A stretch of DNA of 5,731 nucleotides from Syntrophorhabdaceae bacterium PtaU1.Bin034 (GTDB lineage Bacteria; Desulfobacterota_G; Syntrophorhabdia; Syntrophorhabdales; WCHB1-27), in assembly GCA_002067405.1 (NCBI GenBank), contig MVRP01000234.1, forward strand, positions 1 through 5,731, read 5' to 3'. Below are positions 1 through 5,702 of the stretch, one piece after another (within the stretch, counting starts at the first letter, position 1; every line of letters starts with the position of its first letter). The notes under the pieces are model-generated. The model was not told where the DNA came from and ran no database searches. It worked only from the letters and a program-made list of their open reading frames with translations. The position numbers and the translations under genes were made by a program.

Positions 1-74
1 TATACGGACTGGGCCCGCATAAGATCGAGGCCTTCGGGGAAGAACTGCTCGAAGTCCTCCGCAAAACAGTCTAA
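1..74 (+). CDS. C-terminal end of an HRDC-domain protein, probably a RecQ- or UvrD-type helicase (partial)
   Basis: Only the last 23 complete codons are visible, reading from base 3 to the TAA at 72-74. The peptide runs YGLGPHKIEAFGEELLEVL then RKTV. The pattern glycine-x-glycine-x-x-lysine-x-glutamate followed by a glycine and a hydrophobic helix is typical of the end of an HRDC domain, a small helical nucleic-acid-binding module at the C-terminus of RecQ helicases and of some UvrD/Rep-like helicases, and also present in RNase D. Which of these it belongs to cannot be told from this fragment. The same bases are also open in another frame, but that translation is rich in Ser, Arg and Lys and resembles nothing. 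The gene is probably not part of the urea operon, because about 530 non-coding bases and two terminator-like hairpins separate them. Confidence 0.6.
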   Translation, partial: YGLGPHKIEAFGEELLEVLRKTV

Positions 75-317
75 AGCCGGCGAACACGACGTTGTCGGCA
101 ATGAGCCGGTGCCCTCCTCAGGCCCTTTCCTGAAAAGCATTACTTTTGCCGAGACCTGTGGTGTAAACGAGTACGCCAGAAGGTATGCCGACTTCATCGA
201 CCCTGTCTGGGAGAAGGAATACCTGGGGGCACACAGGGCAGGAAAAGAATGTGCAGCAGCGAAGCCTGATCCGGAAGGACATTCCGGGCATTCTCGCCGG
301 CGCAGCCTTAACCGCTC

Positions 318-336
318 GTAACGTTACCGGGTTACC
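318..336. repeat. Palindrome GTAACGTTAC overlapping a GGTAAC direct repeat; possible operator
   Basis: Bases 318-327 are a perfect 10-bp palindrome. On the minus strand, 336-318 reads GGTAACCC then GGTAACGT then TAC, two copies of GGTAAC in an 8-base period. Clustered symmetric and direct repeats upstream of a nitrogen operon could be a regulator site, but I cannot match it to a named regulator, and the 8-base period is not a full helical turn. Confidence 0.2.
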
Positions 337-380
337 AAAAGGCAACCATGTTTACTTGTACTGTTTGTACAGCGAGTGAT

Positions 381-396
381 CGCACATAGAAGTGCG
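381..396 (+). promoter_or_regulatory. Small hairpin with six-base loop ATAGAA, just upstream of terminator 1 (possible ANTAR-type element)
   Basis: CGCAC at 381-385 pairs perfectly with GTGCG at 392-396, enclosing the loop ATAGAA. A hexaloop with A at position 1 and G at position 4 is the established recognition feature of ANTAR-domain antiterminator proteins such as NasR and EutV, which act on leaders of nitrogen and amine utilisation operons. This hairpin lies 7 bases before a terminator stem, which fits that layout. Against it, ANTAR sites normally have two such hairpins, the second overlapping the terminator, and I found no second A1/G4 hexaloop between 397 and 428. An alternative hairpin, GCGA at 372-375 with TCGC at 380-383 and a GTGA tetraloop, competes for bases 381-383. 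The pairing is certain as sequence; the role is speculative. Confidence 0.3.
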
Positions 397-403
397 TAAG
401 ACG

Positions 404-436
404 ATGACGTTCCGGTTCGGAGCGTCATTTTTGTTT
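404..436 (+). terminator. Intrinsic terminator 1 in the urtA leader
   Basis: An 11-bp stem (404-414 with 418-428, one T-G wobble) closes on a three-base loop GTT and is followed directly by a T-rich tail at 428-436 (five T, G, three T). This is the classic rho-independent form on the + strand. It lies 330 bases after the upstream helicase-like gene and 170 bases before urtA. It either ends an upstream or leader transcript, or serves as an attenuator of the urt operon. A five-base pairing between 394-398 (GCGTA) and 438-442 (TACGC) could lock the region further. Confidence 0.7.
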
Positions 437-449
437 GTACGCGTGACCC

Positions 450-500
450 AGGCGTCTTTTGTCCACTGAAAGGAAGGGACATAAGTCGCCTTTTTTATTT
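450..500 (+). terminator. Intrinsic terminator 2 in the urtA leader
   Basis: Bases 450-464 pair with 477-491 as a 13-bp stem broken by two T-T mismatches (AGGCG, CTT and TGTCC against GGACA, AAG and CGCCT), with a 12-base loop at 465-476. Six T, one A and three T follow at 491-500. It starts about 14 bases after the first terminator's T-run. Transcription of urtA must therefore begin downstream of 500 or pass both structures. Confidence 0.7.
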
Positions 501-507
501 GGGGATC

Positions 508-521
508 GGGAGACGTCTCCT
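508..521 (+). promoter_or_regulatory. Palindromic mini-hairpin whose 3' arm is complementary to the urtA ribosome binding site
   Basis: GGAGACGTCTCC at 509-520 is a perfect 12-bp palindrome; as RNA it can fold as GGGAG (508-512), loop ACGT, CTCCT (517-521, last pair a wobble). The segment CTCCTT at 517-522 is also exactly complementary to AAGGAG at 591-596, the core of the urtA Shine-Dalgarno sequence, and two G-T pairs extend this to eight. The palindrome could instead be a DNA operator. Either function is inference. Confidence 0.35.
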
Positions 522-555
522 TTAGTACCAACACGTTGAACTAAAAATCTTAACC

Positions 556-582
556 TCATTTCCCGGAGAAACCGGGAAATGA
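556..582 (+). promoter_or_regulatory. Perfect 11-bp hairpin immediately before the urtA ribosome binding site
   Basis: Bases 556-566 (ending CATTTCCCGG) pair perfectly with 572-582 around the five-base loop AGAAA. No T-run follows, so it is not an intrinsic terminator. It ends 8 bases before AAGGAGGT at 591-598 and leaves that site free. It may stabilise the 5' end of the message or bring the element at 508-522 close to the ribosome binding site. An in-frame ATG at 579 lies in its 3' arm and is therefore a poor start codon. Confidence 0.55.
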
Positions 583-605
583 ACCTGATCAAGGAGGTCT
601 TGAAA

Positions 606-1835
606 ATGGTGAATAGTCGCGTAATGGGAAGGATGGCAGGGGTAATCCTGACCGTCATGTTTGTCCTGTCACTTGGAATGTGGAACATCGCCTCTTCGGC
701 GGAACCGATAAAGGTCGGGGTGCTTCATTCTCTCAGCGGCACCATGTCGATCAGCGAAGTGGCGGTGAAAGACGCAACGCTGATGGCAATAGCGGAGATC
801 AACGCAAAAGGCGGGCTCCTGGGCAGGCAGATCGTGCCGATCGTCGAGGACGGAGCGTCGGATTGGCCGACCTTCGCGGAGAAGGCCAAAAAACTGATAT
901 CGAAGGATAAGGTAGACGTGGTTTTCGGGTGCTGGACCTCGGCAAGCCGCAAGGCGGTGCTGCCGGTCTTTGAAAAAGCGGACCACCTGTTGTTCTACCC
1001 CGTCCAGTATGAAGGACTGGAGGCGTCGAAGAACATAGTCTACACAGGAGCAGCCCCTAATCAGCAGATCATGCCGGCGGTGACATGGCTCCTCAAACAG
1101 AACAAGAAGAAGGTGTTCCTTCTCGGCTCGGACTACGTATTCCCCAGGACCGCAAATCTCATCATTAAGGCGCAATTGAAAGCGGAAGGCGGAACACTTG
1201 CAGGCGAGGAATATACGCCCCTCGGCCACACCGAATACAGCACGGTCATAAACAAGATCAAGGCGGCAAAGCCGGACGTCGTTTTCAATACCTTGAACGG
1301 CGACAGCAACGTGGCCTTCTTCAAGCAGCTTCGGGCGGCAGGCATTTCCGCCAAGGATATCCCCACCATGTCGGTGAGCATCGCGGAAGACGAGATCAGA
1401 GGAATCGGAGCCGACAACCTGCTCGGCCACTATGCTGCCTGGAACTACTTCATGAGCATGAAGACACCGGAAAATGACACGTTCGTGAAGAACTACAAGG
1501 CAAAATACGGCACGAACCGGGTAACCGACGACCCCATCGAGGCGGCTTACTTCGGCGTGTACCTGTGGTCGGAAGCAGTCAAGAAGGCGGGGACCACCGA
1601 TGTCGCGAAAGTCAGGGAATCGGTGAAGGGCATCTCCTACAAAGCACCGGAAGGGCTGGTGAGCATAAGCAAGATCAACAACCATACGTCCAAGCTCGTA
1701 CAGATCGGGAAGGTGAGAAGCGACGGCCAGTTCGATATCGTCTGGACCTCGGGCAAGTTCGTGGAACCCGACCCCTTCCCTTCTCTCGTATCAAAGAAGA
1801 AAGTCCTTGCCCCGGGCAAGATAGTGGACAAGTAA
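606..1835 (+). CDS. urtA: Urea ABC transporter, periplasmic urea-binding protein UrtA
   Basis: This is the substrate-binding subunit that captures urea in the periplasm and delivers it to UrtB/UrtC. I place the start at 606 (409 residues) because AAGGAGGT at 591-598 sits 7 bases upstream; the in-frame ATG at 579 lies inside a hairpin arm with no such site. Residues 1-32 form a Sec signal peptide: a basic start, a hydrophobic core at about 11-25 and a cleavage motif ASSA before EPIKVGV, with no lipobox cysteine. The mature part is a type I periplasmic binding fold of the branched-chain amino acid/amide family. Stretches typical of UrtA are [11 protein letters not shown] (37-47), [10 protein letters not shown] (107-116), YPVQYEG (131-137), NGDSN (231-235) and GHYAAWNYF (274-282). 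The closest alternative is the short-chain amide binder FmdD or AmiC, but the complete urt set and the adjacent urease start favour urea. The leader structures upstream suggest attenuation, and the hairpin downstream may raise its dose relative to the permeases. Confidence 0.95.
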   Translation: MVNSRVMGRMAGVILTVMFVLSLGMWNIASSAEPIKVGVLHSLSGTMSISEVAVKDATLMAIAEINAKGGLLGRQIVPIVEDGASDWPTFAEKAKKLISKDKVDVVFGCWTSASRKAVLPVFEKADHLLFYPVQYEGLEASKNIVYTGAAPNQQIMPAVTWLLKQNKKKVFLLGSDYVFPRTANLIIKAQLKAEGGTLAGEEYTPLGHTEYSTVINKIKAAKPDVVFNTLNGDSNVAFFKQLRAAGISAKDIPTMSVSIAEDEIRGIGADNLLGHYAAWNYFMSMKTPENDTFVKNYKAKYGTNRVTDDPIEAAYFGVYLWSEAVKKAGTTDVAKVRESVKGISYKAPEGLVSISKINNHTSKLVQIGKVRSDGQFDIVWTSGKFVEPDPFPSLVSKKKVLAPGKIVDK

Positions 1836-1841
1836 CACACC

Positions 1842-1878
1842 GCAAGGGGGTGGGTTCCTCCCCTCCCCACCCCCTTGC
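1842..1878 (+). promoter_or_regulatory. Strong intercistronic hairpin between urtA and urtB
   Basis: GCAAGGGGGTGGG at 1842-1854 pairs perfectly over 13 bp with 1866-1878, enclosing an 11-base pyrimidine loop. The tail is CATCCTAAG, without a T-run, so it is not a standard terminator. It starts 6 bases after the urtA stop codon and ends 5 bases before the urtB ribosome binding site (AAGAGG, 1884-1889). Such hairpins after binding-protein genes commonly protect the upstream message from 3' exonucleases, giving more binding protein than permease; that role here is inferred. Confidence 0.7.
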
Positions 1879-1894
1879 ATCCTAAGAGGCGTAT

Positions 1895-2788
1895 ATGGAA
1901 GCTCTTCTCTCCCAACTCTTTAACGGATTAAGCCTGAGCTCGATCCTTCTCCTTGTCGCCCTGGGTCTCTCCATCACCTTCGGCATCATGGGGGTGATCA
2001 ATTTCGCCCACGGCGAATACCTGATGGTCGGGGCATACACCGCCTATGTGATGCAAAGGCTGTCTCACGGGGATCAGACAGGCATCTACTTCCTCCTGGC
2101 CCTGCCCATTGCATTCGTCATTGCATACCTTCTCGGCCTGATCGTCGAAAAGTTCCTCATACGTTTCCTTTACGGAAGACCGTATGAAAGCATTCTCGCC
2201 ACCTGGGGCCTGAGCCTGATCCTCCAGCAGGGAGCACGCAGTATTTTCGGGGCCAACAACGTGGAGGTCACGGCACCGCACTGGCTGCAAGGCGGCATTC
2301 AGCTCCTCGACGGCTTCCAGCTTCCCTACAGCAGGATATTCATCCTGTCCCTGGCTGTTTTTGCCGTAGCGGGCATGTATTTCTATGTCAACTACTCTTC
2401 AAGCGGGAGGAGAATGCGGGCAGTCATGCAAAACAGGGATATGAGCGCCTGCATGGGTATCAAGACAAGAAAGGTCGACTCTCTCACCTTCGCCATCGGT
2501 TCGGGCATCGCAGGGGTCGCGGGCTGCGCGGTGAGCCTGCTCGGATCGATCGGTCCCTCCACGGGCCAGAACTATATTGTCGACGCGTTCATGGTAGTCG
2601 TGCTCGGGGGTGTGGGCAGCCTGTCCGGCACCATTGCCGGGGCACTGATGATAGGCCTCACAAATCCGCTTTTTGAATATGTGACCACGTCGAGCATGGG
2701 AAAGGTGATCGTCTTTACCCTGGTAATCATCTTCCTTCAGCGGAAGCCTTCGGGCCTCTTTGCGATAAAAACAAGGGCCCTGGATTGA
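1895..2788 (+). CDS. urtB: Urea ABC transporter, permease subunit UrtB
   Basis: One of the two inner-membrane subunits that form the urea channel, of the LivH type in the hydrophobic amino acid uptake family. The 297-residue product is strongly hydrophobic, with membrane segments visible at roughly 12-34, 64-84, 100-118, 146-166, 196-218, 228-256 and 269-281. Family hallmarks are NFAHGE at 36-41, the cytoplasmic coupling loop around 171-189 ([19 protein letters not shown]), which contacts an ATPase subunit, GGVGSLSG at 238-245 and LQRKPSGLF at 281-289. AAGAGG at 1884-1889 precedes the ATG by 5 bases. Many proteobacterial UrtB proteins carry a long N-terminal extension; this one is the compact form with only the permease core. 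The gene follows urtA after a strong hairpin and is followed 7 bases later by urtC. Confidence 0.93.
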   Translation: MEALLSQLFNGLSLSSILLLVALGLSITFGIMGVINFAHGEYLMVGAYTAYVMQRLSHGDQTGIYFLLALPIAFVIAYLLGLIVEKFLIRFLYGRPYESILATWGLSLILQQGARSIFGANNVEVTAPHWLQGGIQLLDGFQLPYSRIFILSLAVFAVAGMYFYVNYSSSGRRMRAVMQNRDMSACMGIKTRKVDSLTFAIGSGIAGVAGCAVSLLGSIGPSTGQNYIVDAFMVVVLGGVGSLSGTIAGALMIGLTNPLFEYVTTSSMGKVIVFTLVIIFLQRKPSGLFAIKTRALD

Positions 2789-2795
2789 GGTCGGC

Positions 2796-3887
2796 ATGAT
2801 GACGAAGACAAAAAAAATCCTTCACTCCCTGTCCAGCGGTCAAAGCTCCTTTTCCTTCCTCATCTTCTGCGCGGTCCTTCTCGTCCTGCCTCTTGTGCTT
2901 TCCGATTTCCGCCTGAACCTTCTCGGAAAATTCCTCTCCTTCGCCATCGTTGCAATCGGGATAGACCTCATCTGGGGCTACACGGGCATACTGAGCCTCG
3001 GGCACGGCGTGTTCTTCAGTCTCGGCGCCTATGCCATGGGCATGTACCTGAAACTCCAGTCGGAGAGCCTGCCCGATTTCATGATGTGGAGCGGATTAAC
3101 AGAGCTTCCCTGGTTCTGGAAACCCTTTTCGCACGCCTGGTTTGCCCTCCCCATGGCTGTCCTGGTGCCTGTCATCCTTGCCGTCATCATCGGAATCCCC
3201 ACCTTCACCGCGCGGATCAAGGGACCCTATTTCGCTATCCTGACCCAGGCACTGGCCCTTGTATTCTCCATCCTGTTCATCGGCCAGCAGCCCTATACGG
3301 GTGGGACCAACGGGGTCACCAATCTTCAGGACGTCTTCGGTTATTCGTTGTCCGAACCGTCGACCATGCGCGGTCTTTATATAGTCACCGCGATAATCCT
3401 GATGCTTGTCTTCCTCTTCGCAAAATGGCTCGTATCCACGCAGATGGGCAAGATCTTCATCGCTATCAGGGATGGTGAGAACCGCTTCAGGTTCCTCGGA
3501 TACAACTCGACCCTTTTCAAAGTTGCCGTCTTTTCGCTGTCCGCCGGCCTTGCCGGTCTCGCGGGCGCCCTTTACGTGCCGCAGGTCGGCATTATCTCGC
3601 CGTCCATGATGGGGATCCTCCCTTCGGTCGAAATGGCAATATGGGTTGCAGTAGGAGGACGGGGGAACCTTGCCGGCGCTGTTCTCGGTGCCCTCGTGGT
3701 GAATTTTGCAAAAACGTACCTGAGCGAGACGTTTCCCGACAGTTGGCTCTATTTCCAGGGCGCTTTGTTTGTTGCCGTCGTGCTCCTGTTCCCGCAGGGC
3801 ATAATCGGTCTCCTTGACAGGCTCAGGGGCAGGCGCAGCAGGATCGCACTGCGAAAGAAAGTTCCGGCACCGGTGGCGAGGGGATGA
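2796..3887 (+). CDS. urtC: Urea ABC transporter, permease subunit UrtC
   Basis: The second membrane subunit, LivM-like, pairing with UrtB. The 363-residue product has a short polar, basic N-terminus and then membrane segments starting at about residue 19. The hallmark [19 protein letters not shown] lies at 61-79. The cytoplasmic coupling loop is [19 protein letters not shown] at 218-236. The C-terminus is a basic tail rich in Arg and Lys after the last membrane segment, as is usual for this subunit. The loop after the third segment (about residues 85-115) is longer and rich in Trp, Pro and Ser, as in other UrtC proteins. A second ATG at 2799 is an equally possible start; TGAGG at 2786-2790 overlaps the urtB stop and lies 5 or 8 bases from the two ATGs, so translation is probably coupled. 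An eight-A run at 2810-2817 early in the gene is intact in frame. Confidence 0.93.
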   Translation: MMTKTKKILHSLSSGQSSFSFLIFCAVLLVLPLVLSDFRLNLLGKFLSFAIVAIGIDLIWGYTGILSLGHGVFFSLGAYAMGMYLKLQSESLPDFMMWSGLTELPWFWKPFSHAWFALPMAVLVPVILAVIIGIPTFTARIKGPYFAILTQALALVFSILFIGQQPYTGGTNGVTNLQDVFGYSLSEPSTMRGLYIVTAIILMLVFLFAKWLVSTQMGKIFIAIRDGENRFRFLGYNSTLFKVAVFSLSAGLAGLAGALYVPQVGIISPSMMGILPSVEMAIWVAVGGRGNLAGAVLGALVVNFAKTYLSETFPDSWLYFQGALFVAVVLLFPQGIIGLLDRLRGRRSRIALRKKVPAPVARG

Positions 3888-3889
3888 CA

Positions 3890-4660
3890 ATGGCTGTGAC
3901 AATAGTGCAGGTAAACAATGTTTCGGTCGATTTCAGCGGCTTCAAGGCGCTTAATAAAGTGAACTTTTACATGGACACCGGAGAGCTCCGCTTTCTTATC
4001 GGGCCGAACGGCGCGGGGAAGACAACGTTGCTGGACGTTATCTGCGGCAAGGTGAAGCCGACCGAGGGCGAGGTATTGTTCGGGGATAATATCGATATCG
4101 GGAAGCTGAGCGAATACCACATAGCGCGATGCGGGGTGAGCAGAAAATTCCAGACGCCCTCGATCTTTGAAAATCTTACCGTTTTGGAAAACATGGAACT
4201 TTCGCTGAAGAGCGGCCGCGGCCTGGTCTCTTCCTGTTTTCGCAAACCCGACAGTGCGGCGCGGGACCGGATTCATGCAGTGCTCCGGAACGTTGATCTT
4301 GATGAAAAGGCCGACCAGAAGGCCGGTTACTTGTCTCACGGGGAGAAGCAATGGCTCGAGATCGCCATGACGATCACGCAGGAGCCGAAACTCCTCCTTG
4401 TCGATGAGCCGGTGGCCGGCATGACCGGGCGGGAAAGGAACAGGACCGGGGAAATCCTGATGGAAACCGCAGAAGAACGATCGGTACTCGTGGTGGAACA
4501 CGATATGAATTTCGTGAAGAGGTTCGCGAAAACGGTCACGGTACTGCACGAAGGAAGACTCCTTTGCGAGGGGACTTTCGAAGAGGTCGGCAACGACCCG
4601 ACCGTGATCGACGTATACCTGGGAAGAGGCGGGGAGGCGCCGGAAAATGCTTTCCATTAA
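3890..4660 (+). CDS. urtD: Urea ABC transporter, ATP-binding subunit UrtD
   Basis: One of two cytoplasmic ATPases that power urea import (LivG-like). All nucleotide-binding motifs are intact, numbered from the start at 3890 (256 residues): Walker A GPNGAGKTT at 38-46, Q-loop RKFQTPSIF with Gln88, signature LSHGEKQ at 148-154, Walker B LLLVDEP at 168-174 followed by VAGMT, and switch His204 in VEHDM. The form LSHGxKQWLEI and DEPVAGMT are particular to UrtD within this family, as is the ending YLGRG. I prefer the ATG at 3890 because GAGGGG at 3878-3883 is 6 bases upstream; an ATG at 3884, overlapping the urtC stop by four bases, would add only two residues and has no space for that site. The 3' end overlaps urtE by 14 bases, so the two ATPases are probably made in step. 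Confidence 0.94.
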   Translation: MAVTIVQVNNVSVDFSGFKALNKVNFYMDTGELRFLIGPNGAGKTTLLDVICGKVKPTEGEVLFGDNIDIGKLSEYHIARCGVSRKFQTPSIFENLTVLENMELSLKSGRGLVSSCFRKPDSAARDRIHAVLRNVDLDEKADQKAGYLSHGEKQWLEIAMTITQEPKLLLVDEPVAGMTGRERNRTGEILMETAEERSVLVVEHDMNFVKRFAKTVTVLHEGRLLCEGTFEEVGNDPTVIDVYLGRGGEAPENAFH

Positions 4661-5339
4661 AAATATCACAAGCTCCTATGGAGAAACGGTGATCCTGAGG
4701 GACGTCGATATCGAGATCCCCGAGGGTTCCGTTGTCGCTCTTATGGGCCGGAACGGCGTCGGAAAGACGACGCTGCTCAAGACATTGATGGGGCTGATCC
4801 GTCCCCTGAAAGGCGCCATTACCTATAACGGCAGCGACATCACCCATTTGAAACCGGAGGCAAGGGCGCTCGAAGGTATCGGCTACGTTCCCCAGGGCCG
4901 GGAAATATTCCCGTTCCTTACCGTCGAAGAGAACCTTATGGTCGGGTTGGAAGCCCGGGGAAAGAAGGCCACCGTGCCGGAGGGGATTTTTGCGCTGTTT
5001 CCGGGCCTCAGGGATATACAGAACAGGAAGGGCGGCGACCTGAGCGGCGGCCAACAACAGCAGCTTGCCATAGCACGCATCCTGATCACGGAACCGAAAC
5101 TGCTCCTTCTTGACGAGCCGACCGAGGGCATACAGCCGTCAATTGTCTTCGAGATAGAGAACACCATACGGTTCATCAAAGAGCAGGGGAAGCTATCCAT
5201 TCTCCTTGTGGAACAATACATGGAGTTTGCGCTGAGGCTTGCCGATTTCTGCTACATCATGGAAAAAGGATCGATCGCCTTTCACGGCAATGTCGGGGAC
5301 CTCAGCAGGGACGATATAAAGAACCACATGGCTATCTGA
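4647..5339 (+). CDS. urtE: Urea ABC transporter, ATP-binding subunit UrtE
   Basis: The second cytoplasmic ATPase (LivF-like, 230 residues), partner of UrtD. Motifs are Walker A GRNGVGKTT at 34-42, Q-loop YVPQGREIF with Gln83, signature LSGGQQQ at 132-138 in the extended form GGDLSGGQQQQLAIAR, Walker B LLLLDEP at 152-158 and the UrtE-type continuation TEGIQPSIV. The switch-histidine position reads VEQY (188-191), with Gln instead of His. This is usual in LivF/UrtE subunits, so it does not indicate damage; the site completed with UrtD's motifs still has a His. The ending NHMAI matches the conserved UrtE tail. The gene starts inside the last codons of urtD, where GCCGGAAA is a weak ribosome site, which points to translational coupling. 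In cyanobacteria PII has been reported to bind UrtE; here a PII gene begins 17 bases after this stop. Confidence 0.94.
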   Translation: MLSIKNITSSYGETVILRDVDIEIPEGSVVALMGRNGVGKTTLLKTLMGLIRPLKGAITYNGSDITHLKPEARALEGIGYVPQGREIFPFLTVEENLMVGLEARGKKATVPEGIFALFPGLRDIQNRKGGDLSGGQQQQLAIARILITEPKLLLLDEPTEGIQPSIVFEIENTIRFIKEQGKLSILLVEQYMEFALRLADFCYIMEKGSIAFHGNVGDLSRDDIKNHMAI

Positions 5340-5356
5340 AAAAGGGGGATCGGACA

Positions 5357-5683
5357 ATGAAAATGATCGTTGCCATCTTGAGACCGGACAGGTTGAAGGA
5401 TGTTGAAGACCGGCTTAAGGAAGCAGGCTTCCCCTCGCTGACGGAATTCAGCGTGAGGGGCAGAGGCAGGCAGAAAGGCATTACCATAGGCGACATGCAC
5501 TATGAAAAACTGCCGAAATCCTGTCTTCTCATAGTGGCAAAAGACGGGGACGTGAAGACAATTACGGGCATTGTTACCGATGCGGGAAAAACCGGTCACA
5601 TAGGGGATGGAAAAATCTTCGTCATGGATATCGAAGAAGCGATTCGCATACGGACCGGGGAACAGGGGGAAGAGACCCTGTAG
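5357..5683 (+). CDS. PII-family nitrogen regulatory protein, short T-loop, NifI1-like
   Basis: A 108-residue PII signalling protein. The family core is clear: GRGRQKG at 35-41 (with the ATP/2-oxoglutarate-site Gln39), LPK at 52-54, the ATP-binding motif TGHIGDGKIF at 79-88, and RIRTGE at 97-102. PII trimers bind ATP or ADP and 2-oxoglutarate in the clefts between subunits and regulate targets through the T-loop. Between GRQKG and LPK there are only 10 residues (ITIGDMHYEK) where E. coli GlnB has 14, and the uridylylated Tyr51 motif is missing. The sequence KGI-x-x-GD-x-x-Y followed by LPK, and the start MKMIVAILRP, resemble NifI1, the PII that regulates nitrogenase, more than GlnB or GlnK. 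No second PII gene and no nif gene is nearby. GGGGG at 5344-5348 is 8 bases before the ATG. Its place between urtE and ureA suggests that it controls urea uptake or urease. PII membership is secure; the subfamily is my judgement from memory. Confidence 0.9.
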   Translation: MKMIVAILRPDRLKDVEDRLKEAGFPSLTEFSVRGRGRQKGITIGDMHYEKLPKSCLLIVAKDGDVKTITGIVTDAGKTGHIGDGKIFVMDIEEAIRIRTGEQGEETL

Positions 5684-5702
5684 TGACCAGAGGAGAGCGC
5701 AC

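Larger units (their letters stand above)
75..403 (+). other. Intergenic region with no recognised gene
   Basis: Between the upstream stop codon and the first terminator there are about 330 bases. Short open frames exist on both strands (for example a GTG-started 70-codon frame from 109 and an ATG-started 64-codon frame from 185), but neither has a well-placed ribosome binding site, they overlap each other, and their translations match no family I recognise. No tRNA, rRNA or known riboswitch consensus was found by eye. The right-hand part (from about 318) is palindromic: GTAACGTTAC at 318-327, an imperfect hairpin at 330-347 with an AAAA loop, and two overlapping small hairpins at 372-396. I found no convincing sigma-70 or sigma-54 promoter. 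The stretch could hold a small RNA, a decayed gene or the promoter of the leader. Confidence 0.5.

Noticed and set aside
109..321. 70-codon frame (GTG start) between the helicase-like gene and urtA, as a small gene
   Set aside because: No ribosome binding site, a non-ATG start, no recognisable product, and the C-terminal half is an Arg/Ser/His-rich string typical of non-coding frames.
330..343. GG-N10-GC spacing (GGTTACCAAAAGGC) as a sigma-54 promoter for the urt operon
   Set aside because: Only the GG and GC are right; the rest departs from TGGCAC-N5-TTGC, and it would lie upstream of both terminators. A second such spacing at 226-239 is also poor.
581..590. GAACCTGATC, identical to a conserved box of the TPP riboswitch
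   Set aside because: The other required parts, notably the CTGAGA box and its surrounding helices, are absent, and the ten bases form the end of a hairpin and the spacer before the ribosome site. Treated as chance.
669..1685. 338-codon open frame on the minus strand opposite urtA
   Set aside because: It is antisense to a gene of clear identity. Its translation is rich in Arg, His, Cys and Val with no recognisable domain, as expected for a shadow in a GC-rich gene.
2810..2817. Run of eight A near the urtC start as a programmed frameshift site
   Set aside because: The reading frame is intact through the run and the protein continues normally; there is no alternative-frame product or stimulatory structure to support slippage.
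3096..3902. 268-codon minus-strand frame opposite urtC
   Set aside because: Antisense to the well-identified urtC; highly polar, low-complexity translation without family features.
3749..4669. 306-codon minus-strand frame opposite urtC/urtD
   Set aside because: Antisense to clear ABC transporter genes with intact motifs; no domain of its own and no ribosome site in context.
5210..5221. Loss of the switch histidine in UrtE (VEQY) as an inactivating change
   Set aside because: LivF/UrtE-type subunits commonly lack this histidine, and all other motifs are intact, so it is a family feature and not damage.
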